DNA of 64,000 bases, from contig JBEVWG010000035.1 of assembly GCA_040506705.1 (NCBI GenBank), positions 121,679 to 185,678 of the forward strand, written 5' to 3'. A program made the position numbers and the translations under genes. Each line of letters starts with the position of its first letter. Position 1 is the stretch's first letter. The notes under the pieces were generated by a model. That model was not told the origin of the DNA. It ran no database searches and was given only the letters and a program-made list of their open reading frames with translations. Source of the DNA: Thiodiazotropha sp040506705. GTDB taxonomy: Bacteria; Pseudomonadota; Gammaproteobacteria; Chromatiales; Chromatiaceae. Shown piece after piece: positions 49,966 to 58,379 of the stretch.

Positions 49966-51222
49966 CTAGAGTTCAAAAGTATCTAGTTTTTTTGGAACTG
50001 CTACGCCTTTCATCGTTACGTAGTCAGGCATTCCATTATCTTTATAAGGGGGGTATGCCTCACCTTTGATCAGTGGGTAGAGGTACTCCTTACAGGCATC
50101 GGTAATTCCGAAGCCATCCTCGGTAATAAAATCCAAAGGCATCATTTTCTCTACATTGGCGACCTCGCTGAGAGGTGCCTCACCGATATGCCATTTGTAG
50201 GGGTTTGATGATTCGCGTACCACTGTAGGCATGATGGAGTTCTTTCCTTCAAGTGCCTTTTCCACCGCAGCCTGGCCAAGGGCATAAGCCTGAGCAACAT
50301 CAGATTCTGAGGTAAGGTGGCGAGCAGCCCGCTGTAGATAGTCTGCAACAGCCCAGTGGAACTTATGGCCCAGAGCATCCTTAATCATATTTGCTACAAC
50401 AGGTGCAGCACCGCCTAGTTGGGCATGTCCAAAAGCATCTCTGGTACCCTGCTCAGCAAGGAATTTACCATCTGGCCAGTGACAACCTTCCGATACCACA
50501 ATGGTGCAGTAGCCATGCTCTTTAACCTTGGCATCGACATTGGCCAGGAATTTATCTTTGTCGAACTCAATCTCCGGGAACAGAATGACGACAGGTATGC
50601 CTTCATCCTCTACCAGGCCGCCGGCAGCAGCGATCCAGCCAGCATGGCGCCCCATCACTTCGATGACAAAAATCTTGGTCGAGGTGGCGGCCATGGAGCG
50701 TACATCGTAGGAAGCTTCCAGAGTGGAGACCGCGATATATTTCGCTACAGAGCCAAAACCTGGGCAGTTATCTGTGATCGGCAGGTCATTATCGACAGTT
50801 TTTGGTACGTGAATAGCCTGTACCGGGAAACCCATCTTTTCAGAGAGTTGTGAGACTTTGTAGCAGGTATCAGCAGAGTCACCACCGCCATTGTAGAAAA
50901 AATAGCCAATGTTGTGTGCTTTAAAGATCTCGATCAGGCGCTCATATTCACGCTTATTCTCTTCAAGACTCTTTAGTTTGAAGCGGCAGGAACCAAAGCC
51001 ACCGGATGGGGTGTGCTTCAATGCTGCGATATCCTCAGCTGACTCCTGGCTGGTATCGATTAACTCTTCAGTCAATGCGCCAATAATGCCGTTACGGCCG
51101 GCGTAGACATTGGCAATCTTGTCTGGGTGTTTACGCGCGGTTTCGATAACCCCGCATGCAGAAGCGTTGATTACTGCTGTAACGCCCCCCGATTGTGCAT
51201 AGAAAGCATTTTTCGCTGTCAT
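49966..51222 (-). CDS. pfp: Pyrophosphate-dependent phosphofructokinase
   Basis: 418-aa PFK-family enzyme for reversible fructose-6-P + PPi = fructose-1,6-bisphosphate + Pi. PKTVDNDLPITDNCPGFGS is the PPi-type active-site loop (ATP enzymes have GTIDND). The nucleotide/PPi site reads FYNGGGDSADT, with Gly where many PPi enzymes have GGDDS. VIEVMGRHAGWIAAAGGL is conserved. Such enzymes can replace fructose and sedoheptulose bisphosphatase in autotrophs and return PPi. It lies 141 bp upstream of hppA on the same strand. Confidence 0.92.
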   Translation of the reverse strand: MTAKNAFYAQSGGVTAVINASACGVIETARKHPDKIANVYAGRNGIIGALTEELIDTSQESAEDIAALKHTPSGGFGSCRFKLKSLEENKREYERLIEIFKAHNIGYFFYNGGGDSADTCYKVSQLSEKMGFPVQAIHVPKTVDNDLPITDNCPGFGSVAKYIAVSTLEASYDVRSMAATSTKIFVIEVMGRHAGWIAAAGGLVEDEGIPVVILFPEIEFDKDKFLANVDAKVKEHGYCTIVVSEGCHWPDGKFLAEQGTRDAFGHAQLGGAAPVVANMIKDALGHKFHWAVADYLQRAARHLTSESDVAQAYALGQAAVEKALEGKNSIMPTVVRESSNPYKWHIGEAPLSEVANVEKMMPLDFITEDGFGITDACKEYLYPLIKGEAYPPYKDNGMPDYVTMKGVAVPKKLDTFEL

Positions 51223-51282
51223 GAGTTAGATCCCCTTTATGTTATTGATATTAATATATTTTATTGAATTTGATCTGGCCGT

Positions 51283-51627
51283 TTAGAGGTCACCTTTCTG
51301 CTGGGCCGAATGGTCGGCCTGTGCCTGTAGAAGCGACACAATACACTCTGTCAGGTCGTCATATTCGTGTACCCCGGTACCATACTGCTGATAGCCACGG
51401 TAGAAAAACTGGCAGCGATATTTACGACTACCGGTCTTAAAAATGATGAAGTTGCACTCCTCTTGATCCCAGTAGACAACTGGGCAACTGCTCAACTCCC
51501 GATCAGATGGCATGAGGCGGATTTCTGCATCCGCGATCTGGGTTTCCACCTTTTGACCATATCGTTCAGTCAATGTGGTTTCGATGATCCAATGCTCAGA
51601 ATCTGTAATATCTGGGATTTGCGGCAT
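51283..51627 (-). CDS. Conserved hypothetical protein upstream of pfp
   Basis: 114 aa, unrecognised. Acidic N-terminus (PQIPDITDSEHWIIETTLTE), then a beta-rich middle (VYWDQEECNFIIFKTGSRKY, RCQFFYRGYQQYGTG) and a helical end. Two Cys (SSCPV, EECNF). No signal peptide or membrane segment. It lies 60 bp upstream of pfp on the same strand with no terminator between, so it is probably co-transcribed. It may be a small binding or regulatory partner; nothing in the sequence proves this. Confidence 0.7.
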   Translation of the reverse strand: MPQIPDITDSEHWIIETTLTERYGQKVETQIADAEIRLMPSDRELSSCPVVYWDQEECNFIIFKTGSRKYRCQFFYRGYQQYGTGVHEYDDLTECIVSLLQAQADHSAQQKGDL

Positions 51628-51721
51628 GAGGTTACTCTGCTTACAGTCACTTCGTGAGGCAGAGAAGAATAATCTAATCGAGCCTTTTAGTACATAAAGT
51701 CCGTTGACTTTACTGGAAATC

Positions 51722-51763
51722 TTGGATTAGCTTACCCAACAGAACAAGATTCGGCTAATCCAA
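51722..51763. repeat. Perfect 10-bp inverted repeat
   Basis: TTGGATTAGC (51722-51731) is exactly reversed at 51754-51763 around a 22-bp loop. It lies in a 433-bp gap (51628-52060) that otherwise shows no gene. No T-run follows. A hairpin relic or regulatory site; role unknown. Confidence 0.55.
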
Positions 51764-52060
51764 AAGTTGGATGGAGTCATGGAATTTCTTAATTAATAAA
51801 TAAGTGAAATCTGTGACTTCATGCCGGTAAATCTTACAAGTCATTGATCTTAGAGCCATATGTTCCATTCCATATACTCTATTTGCCCCCAAAGCCGGGG
51901 ATACCGAATTGACCAAAATATAGAGCAGCAGTTAGCCTGTGCCGGGTCAAGTGCCATTGATGTGTCTCAACTCTGGTTCGAGCCGGGGCGGGTCACATAG
52001 AATACTGAAATGCAAGGGATTATCCGACATTGTGACCTGGCCATGGGGGAAGTGTAAGGA

Positions 52061-53395
52061 ATGCGTATTGTGATACTCGGGGCGCCTGGAGCGGGCAAGA
52101 AAACCCAATCAGCCCTATTGGCGGAAAAGCTCAAGCTCTCCATCGTAACGACTGGCGAACTCCTCAAGAGAGCTGTAGCTGAACAGAACCCATTGGGTTT
52201 GGAGGCGAAAGCACAACAGGATGCTGGGCATGTGGTGACTGAAGATATTATTCTTGGCCTGCTGCGTGACCATTTTCTGAAACCCACCCTGAGCAGTGGC
52301 TTTATTCTGGATGGTTTTCCAAGGAATCTTTTACAGGCTCTGACACTGGATGAGCTGTTAGTCGAGCTCGAGATGCCTCTCGATAGGGTCATCCTGCTTG
52401 ATATCGATGTAGACAATCTGATGGAGCGCCTGGTTGGACGACTTACCTGCCGCAGCTGCAATCAGCTCTACAATGCCTACCGGAACCCACCGCTAGTTGA
52501 TGACGTCTGCGACAGCTGTGGAGGGCGCCTGCATAAACGTTCGGATGACAATGAAGAGACGGTAAGTAACCGCATCCATGTGTTTGATCATCTGGTCGCT
52601 CCCCTCATAACCCACTATGAGAAGAGTAACAGGCTGGACAGAGTCGATGGTAACGGTGAGCTTGAAACTGTTTTCCAGGGAATGCTTGAGGCCATTGAAG
52701 GCTCTGCGCTCAACAGCTCTGAAACAACACCAAAGGGGAATCAACCTGAAGTCTCGGTTGAGCGTGCGAGTGTGGTGCAGATGCCACCTCCAGCAACTGA
52801 AGAAGCAAAAAAGCCCGAGGATGAGCAGTCAAAGCCTCAATCAGAGACAGCCTCAGTAGAGAAAAAATCTGGAATTGCGAGAAAAAAGAAGTCAAAAGTC
52901 GCTAAAAAAGCAAAAGCTGCGGGTAAGAGTGTAGTTAAGAAGAAAAAGAGCGTCCCTGGTGCTGGAACAAAAACGGTTACAAAAAAAGCGGCAAAAAAGG
53001 CTGAAAAGGTAACTAAAAAGAGCGCCAAGGTGGTAAAAAAGGCAGCGACGAAAAAAAGTCGCTCATCAGTGAGTCGTAAGAGAGCTGTTCAGCTGAAAAA
53101 GCGAGTGGCTAAAAAAAGTGCGTCTAATGCCAAGACCAGTAGCAGTAAGAAGGTAGTGGCGAAAAAATCAGTAGTTAAAAAATCGACCGCCAAGAAGAGT
53201 CTGAAAGTAACTAAAAAAACCGCAGCCAAGAAAAAGGTAGTGAAAAGAAGCAAGGTTACACAGGTAGGAAAGAAGGCCAGCAAAAAGGCGCTTCCAAAAC
53301 AGAAGATAGCAAAGAAGAGCAGTAACAAGAAAGTGGCTGCAAAAAAGAGAAGAAGCAAGAAAAAAACAGTTAAAAAGAGGGCGGCGAAGAGGTAA
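52061..53395 (+). CDS. Adenylate kinase-like protein with histone H1-like lysine-rich tail
   Basis: 444 aa. Residues 1-210 are an adenylate-kinase domain: P-loop GAPGAGKKTQ (Gly14 of the usual GKGTQ is Lys), LDGFPRN, VGRLTCRSC, and a zinc LID with C130, C133, C150 and C153. Residues 215-260 are an acidic/Pro linker. Residues 265-444 are a low-complexity tail of Lys, Ala, Ser, Val and Thr (repeats such as AKKSVVKKSTAKK) like histone H1, AlgP or KU tails that bind DNA or RNA. The core would interconvert ATP, AMP and ADP. The tail suggests nucleic-acid attachment. It is unclear whether the P-loop change keeps activity, or whether another adk exists. Confidence 0.88.
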   Translation: MRIVILGAPGAGKKTQSALLAEKLKLSIVTTGELLKRAVAEQNPLGLEAKAQQDAGHVVTEDIILGLLRDHFLKPTLSSGFILDGFPRNLLQALTLDELLVELEMPLDRVILLDIDVDNLMERLVGRLTCRSCNQLYNAYRNPPLVDDVCDSCGGRLHKRSDDNEETVSNRIHVFDHLVAPLITHYEKSNRLDRVDGNGELETVFQGMLEAIEGSALNSSETTPKGNQPEVSVERASVVQMPPPATEEAKKPEDEQSKPQSETASVEKKSGIARKKKSKVAKKAKAAGKSVVKKKKSVPGAGTKTVTKKAAKKAEKVTKKSAKVVKKAATKKSRSSVSRKRAVQLKKRVAKKSASNAKTSSSKKVVAKKSVVKKSTAKKSLKVTKKTAAKKKVVKRSKVTQVGKKASKKALPKQKIAKKSSNKKVAAKKRRSKKKTVKKRAAKR

Positions 53396-53613
53396 GTGTG
53401 ATTCTCGGAAAGTGATCAGAGAGAAGCGATAGTTACAACGCATTAGGTTTAAGCAATTCAATAGATACTAATGTATCGAATTAGCCCAGTACAGTTTTTA
53501 GCAGCATGGTGGCAGGGCCGTTGAATTGATAAATCTCAATCAATGTCAATATTTACCCCCAGTGTGGAGTTGCTTTAGCTCATATTAAGCGTCGTTTACA
53601 TTATACTCGGCGG

Positions 53614-55881
53614 ATGAAAATTCCGGCTCTAAGCAATGTCTCTCCAATTTGGCGGCTCTATTGGCTGCTATCAATCATTACAATCATTTTGTCACTTTCA
53701 ATCGCACGCTACTTTTATAATGACGTACTCGATGGCAAATTTAGGGATCTCGATCAATTTAATACACTAGTGAAAGAGGGATGGGTAGAGTCACGCCTTT
53801 TTGCACAAGAGTCAGTATTAAGAATTCTCTCAGAGCGCCTGGTTGAAATGGACGCAATCGCTCACCCTGATCGCTCATTGAATCTCTTAGACTCTCGAGT
53901 CAAGAACAGCGCCAATATTATTGGAATGGGTCTTTTTGATTCTGAAGGTAATTTGATTATTGCAACCCACAGCAGCAAAGAAAAGTTTCCCAATCTGAAA
54001 CAAAATAGCTTAACCGTCAGTACTTTTATAGATACGTTAAACCGCGACCACATGGTGCTGGGACATACTTACTACAATCCTTTCTTTGATAAATGGATAC
54101 TTCCATTACGTTTATCGTTTCGGTCAGCTGAGGGCAAACAGTACGTCGTAGCCTCGTGGTTAGATGCGGAAAGTGGAAACGCACTGTTTAACCATGACAA
54201 TATCCCCGTTGATATAGCCTCAGCAGTAATTTCTAACGATTTTTATATGCTGGATTACAAGATCAATTATCCGCGAGATAACATTTTTTTTCAGGTTCCT
54301 TTACCGGAAGCTGTTGTCGATCAGTTTAATTTGCGTAAGCTCAAAGGAAAGGAGCGTATACTTCAACCCTATATAGATCGTAATGAGCATCTACGCTACA
54401 TATCGGTTACCTATATTCCAAAATATGAGATATATATATCTCTAACTCGTGCCCATAGAGAAGCAATCAAAGGGTTCACACCCATCGCAAAAAAGATTGC
54501 CCTTGCTACACTCCTCTTCTTTTTGATCCTTTACCTTTTTTTCTACATTGTCTCCAAGAAAGAGAAAAAAGCAATCGCAGCATTAGAGTACCAAGCGAAG
54601 CACGATAGTGTTACGGGGTTGTTGAATAGATTTGCCATTAGTCAGCAGATAGGATTGTATATCGCCAAAGAAAAACAGTTCTGTCTCGCCTTTGTTGATC
54701 TCGATAATTTTAAAACTGTTAATGATCTTTATGGCCACAATACTGGCGATAAGGTACTCATCCAGATTGCTGATCGGCTTTTGTCAGTAATTGAGGATGA
54801 TATACATTGTGCACGATTCAGTGGAGATGAGTTTGCACTGATAATTCCTCATGAGCCTGATAAAGCAGTCGATGTCTACCTGAATGTACTTGAGTTAATC
54901 AAACTTCCATTCGATTTAGAATATAATTCACTACGTATCAGCGCGAGTATGGGGGTAACTGTATTTCCCACTGATTCCGATAACTCGGAAGAGCTCATGC
55001 GTTATGCAGATATCGCCCTAAACCAGGCGAAAAAGCAAAAGGATCGCCTTACCTTTTTCGATCAGGATTTTTATAAAAAAATAGAGCGAAGATCGATTAT
55101 ACAGGAGCTCTTTAATTCTGCCCTGGAGCGTGAAGAGTTCTACATCGAATATCAACCACAGATAGATATAAAATCGAATTCAGTCATTGGTGTGGAAGCA
55201 TTAGCAAGATGGAACAGCCATGAGTTAGGAGTGATATCTCCCGCTGAGTTCATTCCAATAGCCGAGGAGGCAGGCTTTATCATCCCTCTAGGAATGCATA
55301 TTCTAGAAAATGCATGCAAAACAGCGCAAAATCTTTGGAAGGAAACAGATCAGGGATTTAAACTCTCAGTCAACGTTTCCGTACGTCAACTAGTTGATGA
55401 AAACTTCATTGCCAACGTCAGTCAAATCATTAACAAGCTAAAGTTTCCACATGAAAAGCTGATCCTGGAAGTCACTGAAAGCATAATGATTGACGACAGT
55501 GACAAGATTATTCAAACACTTCAAATATTACTCGACAAGGGAATAGGTATCTCGCTTGATGACTTTGGTACAGGTTTCTCCTCATTGAGCATGGTAAGCA
55601 AATTACCCATCACTGAACTCAAAATCGATCAAAGTTTTGTTTTTAATTTATTAGTCGATGAAGATAGCGCCCATCTATCTGAAATAATCATTCAAATTGG
55701 ACAACATCTTAATCTGGATATTATTGCCGAAGGTGTTGAACAGAAAGAACACGTCGAACTTCTAAAGCAGTGTGGCTGCCATATCTTGCAGGGATACTAC
55801 TTTTCAAAGCCATTGAATGTAGAAGACTTAATTGCATATCTACTTGAGGAAAACATCGGTTCAGGAAGTAAGTCTCTTTAA
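53614..55881 (+). CDS. Membrane GGDEF-EAL c-di-GMP turnover protein
   Basis: 755 aa. TM1 (about 12-34) and TM2 (about 293-315) flank a periplasmic sensor domain of about 255 residues. The GGDEF domain follows (about 325-475), with the site written SGDEF (403-407) and no inhibitory RxxD site. The EAL domain (about 495-745) is fully equipped: VEALARW (E528), NVSVRQL, EVTES, DDFGTGFSS, LKIDQSFV, EGVEQ and LQGYYFSKPL. Phosphodiesterase activity is therefore expected; cyclase activity is possible, since SGDEF variants can be active. Ligand unknown. The 218 bp before it show no clear promoter. Confidence 0.93.
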   Translation: MKIPALSNVSPIWRLYWLLSIITIILSLSIARYFYNDVLDGKFRDLDQFNTLVKEGWVESRLFAQESVLRILSERLVEMDAIAHPDRSLNLLDSRVKNSANIIGMGLFDSEGNLIIATHSSKEKFPNLKQNSLTVSTFIDTLNRDHMVLGHTYYNPFFDKWILPLRLSFRSAEGKQYVVASWLDAESGNALFNHDNIPVDIASAVISNDFYMLDYKINYPRDNIFFQVPLPEAVVDQFNLRKLKGKERILQPYIDRNEHLRYISVTYIPKYEIYISLTRAHREAIKGFTPIAKKIALATLLFFLILYLFFYIVSKKEKKAIAALEYQAKHDSVTGLLNRFAISQQIGLYIAKEKQFCLAFVDLDNFKTVNDLYGHNTGDKVLIQIADRLLSVIEDDIHCARFSGDEFALIIPHEPDKAVDVYLNVLELIKLPFDLEYNSLRISASMGVTVFPTDSDNSEELMRYADIALNQAKKQKDRLTFFDQDFYKKIERRSIIQELFNSALEREEFYIEYQPQIDIKSNSVIGVEALARWNSHELGVISPAEFIPIAEEAGFIIPLGMHILENACKTAQNLWKETDQGFKLSVNVSVRQLVDENFIANVSQIINKLKFPHEKLILEVTESIMIDDSDKIIQTLQILLDKGIGISLDDFGTGFSSLSMVSKLPITELKIDQSFVFNLLVDEDSAHLSEIIIQIGQHLNLDIIAEGVEQKEHVELLKQCGCHILQGYYFSKPLNVEDLIAYLLEENIGSGSKSL

Positions 55882-55980
55882 TATACGAAAAAAATTAATG
55901 TCTAAGTAGGCTCAATTAAACAAATCAGTAAATGTGGTATTTACAACAAAAAGAAGGGATGCACGAATTTTTTATCTATC

Positions 55981-56226
55981 AACTTTAAATCTTCTCAGAA
56001 CAACTCTGAAAGCCCCTCTCCCTTTACGGGAGAGGGGTTGGGGAGAGGGTGTACGCGAAGCGTTTAATGTGATTGAAAGAATAAAGAACTGCATTGATCA
56101 TTCATATTTATCTTGCTGATTGTTTGGTGAAATAGGGTGTTCGTTCTCCCCCTCTCCCCCGGCCCCTCTCCCGCGAGGGGAGAGGGGAGTTTCTCTCCCT
56201 ACCTATGTAAGATACTGATGACTTGT
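55981..56226. repeat. MITE-like element, copy B (inverted)
   Basis: About 246 bp, the reverse complement of the element at 40650. It begins with CTTCTCAGAACAACTCTGAA, carries the two GC-rich palindromic arms (CCCCTCTCCCTTTACGGGAG, and CCCCTCTCCCGCGAGGGGAG), and ends in CAGTATCTTA-type sequence on the other strand. The interior has diverged more than the arms. It fills the gap between the convergent GGDEF-EAL and autotransporter genes. Confidence 0.88.
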
Positions 56227-56281
56227 GAGATTGGTAGCCTCCTCTTTTTACCACAGTATTTCACGCTGTGTATGTTGCTAC

Positions 56282-57838
56282 CTATAAATCCATTCGAAAG
56301 CCAACTTTAAAAGTTTGTCCGCTCCAGGTGTTGTGTACAAATGAGGTGCCATAGTTAATATAGGCTTCTACCCCTCGTTTGAATTTTGCTGAGGTGCCGA
56401 TCTTTAATCTAAGATAATCTCTGTCGGGATCACTGGTGGTTATTGGAATGGCATTACCATCTGAATCATAGAGAAAAAAGGCATTAAGATTTTGCTCACT
56501 ATCTTTGTATTCATGCAGCCAATCGATGCTTGAATAGGGCTTGAGTGTGCCCCAGTTCATATCCTGTGTGTAGCTGAGTTTTCCACCCAGATTCCATGCC
56601 AGCCAATGTCGATTGATGGCGCTAGTCCGTGAAGCCCAGCCGCTGCCCTGAGCATTAGTATCGACAGACTGTTCCTTAAATCCATCAACATTCGATCTGA
56701 TGTATTGTAAATCAATGCGTGGTTGAAAGGTCCAGAAATCATTTCTAAAATCGTAACCTGAACCGAAAAAAAGTGTAAATTTGTCACTATTATAGTTAGC
56801 CATCATCTGTTGAATAACAGGGTCAGACTGATCAAGTTGATAGCTAATCAGTCGCTGTTGCTGAATGTTGTTTATTCCGTAGCTGGCTGCAAAATCGAGA
56901 TGGTATTTTTCTCTTCCAGAGTATGTGCCGTAGAGACTAAAGCTGTAACCTTTTGTATCCAGATCGCCTGTACCATTCAGTAAACTGTTATTGGTATCTA
57001 TATAACCTAAAGCGCTGCCTAAAATCAGTCGTTTTGTAAGACGGTAGTCTGTACCAAAAGTTACGCCCTGAGTGTTAAACTTAAGGCTTGAGTCTGGGTC
57101 TACTAAACTACTTTTACTGGTAACGATGTCACCGGTGAAGAACATCCCGTAATTTGAGTCGATTCTCAACTGTTCCGCACTCAAACCACTCCTCTTGTTA
57201 CGCTGTTTTTCGTAAGCGTTGTTAATTTTACCAATGGGTAATTTTTGGTCATAGATATGTAGATCAAATTCCTGAAGTGACAAACCCCGGCGACCTGTAC
57301 GCAATGAATTGAATCGGGATTTTAAATTATTAATCTGTGCCACGCTGCCCGCTCTAGCTATCTGATTAGTTTTGCTGGCATGCCTCGGTATAATCTGCAG
57401 TAGGGCTGAGGTGGTTTGAGTGTCATTTTCTCGTGCAGCATTGATCAAGGCATTGCAGTCCTGCTGTAAGCGCGGGCTTTTCATTTTATTCATACAGGTC
57501 TCTGCAATGGCGTAACTGATGGGGAGTGCATTAGTATTGCCTGATAAATATGGCTGCAGAAGGTTTGAGATAGAACTGACTGTGTCATGCTCTGTATCGT
57601 GCCGAGAGGTAATATTACTATCCAAGTCATTCTCAACTATCAGTTGATCTGAGTTTATATCAGATAGCTGTGGTGTTGTTGAGGTAAGTAGATTGCAGGG
57701 GCTACTACTATTTAGGCAGGCATCGATCTGTTGTGTCAGTGCATACTTAGGAATTAATAGCATAAGAAAGAGTATGCAATGAACTGCATAAGTACGATCG
57801 AAGTACCTTCCTGTAGTATTTTTGCTGAATATAAGCAT
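56282..57838 (-). CDS. Autotransporter-type outer-membrane beta-barrel protein
   Basis: 518 aa. An N-terminal hydrophobic segment (HCILFLMLLIPKYALTQ) acts as a signal; residues 30-200 are mostly helical with paired Cys; from about 225 to the end is an autotransporter beta-domain (GVTFGTDYRLTKRLILGSAL, SFSLYGTYSG, VHNTWSGQTFKVGFRMDL). LRTGRRGLS just before the barrel matches the linker of this family. The passenger is short and not repetitive, so it may be a barrel with a small exposed domain. I start at the ATG at 57838 (AAGGA in front) and not at an upstream TTG. Confidence 0.85.
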   Translation of the reverse strand: MLIFSKNTTGRYFDRTYAVHCILFLMLLIPKYALTQQIDACLNSSSPCNLLTSTTPQLSDINSDQLIVENDLDSNITSRHDTEHDTVSSISNLLQPYLSGNTNALPISYAIAETCMNKMKSPRLQQDCNALINAARENDTQTTSALLQIIPRHASKTNQIARAGSVAQINNLKSRFNSLRTGRRGLSLQEFDLHIYDQKLPIGKINNAYEKQRNKRSGLSAEQLRIDSNYGMFFTGDIVTSKSSLVDPDSSLKFNTQGVTFGTDYRLTKRLILGSALGYIDTNNSLLNGTGDLDTKGYSFSLYGTYSGREKYHLDFAASYGINNIQQQRLISYQLDQSDPVIQQMMANYNSDKFTLFFGSGYDFRNDFWTFQPRIDLQYIRSNVDGFKEQSVDTNAQGSGWASRTSAINRHWLAWNLGGKLSYTQDMNWGTLKPYSSIDWLHEYKDSEQNLNAFFLYDSDGNAIPITTSDPDRDYLRLKIGTSAKFKRGVEAYINYGTSFVHNTWSGQTFKVGFRMDL

Positions 57839-58344
57839 GTCAATCCTTAGCAACTGAGCTTTAGTAAAAACTCTGCTGTTCCATGCCCTGAATATATGAC
57901 CTGCTGATAGTCTGGGAGTTGTTCGCAGTACGCGTGTAACAGTCTGTTGCGCCTCTTAGGCAAGGTTAAAAACAGGTTTTAAGTAGTAAAACCTATCGTC
58001 ATTTCAAGGTGAAATCTTTAGGTGCTCTGCAGAAAATGGAGCAATTTGAGGGGTTTTTCAGGAAGTGGAATCTTTTTTAAGCGTTAGGTTTCCACCTGTG
58101 AAATGGTTAGATGGATAGCGTCAAAAAAGAAAAAGAATAGGAGACCCATTTCGATAACACGATCTAAGCACTGTACCTTCAACGTTTACCGCCAAGTCGG
58201 TAAAATCCTATTAAGCACCTTTCCATCTCTGTTTTATCAGGTTTTGAATGTTTAGTTTTATCTGACTCAAGCGAGAAACTGTTTCTTCTGCAAGGTAATG
58301 AGTGAAAACTCTTAACCATAGGTGGAAATGCCTCCTGCACAGTA

Positions 58345-58372
58345 GCGGGGACCGTGCTGGTTCGGTCCCCGC
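58345..58372 (-). other. Perfect 10-bp stem-loop after the 1153-aa gene
   Basis: GCGGGGACCG (58345-58354) and CGGTCCCCGC (58363-58372) pair around TGCTGGTT. It lies 8 bp past the stop of the minus-strand gene. It lacks a T-run but is placed as a transcript end. The rest of the gap to 57839 holds no gene; a 7-bp inverted repeat (TTTACCG/CGGTAAA) is at 58185-58204. Confidence 0.6.
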
Positions 58373-58379
58373 AGGCGGG

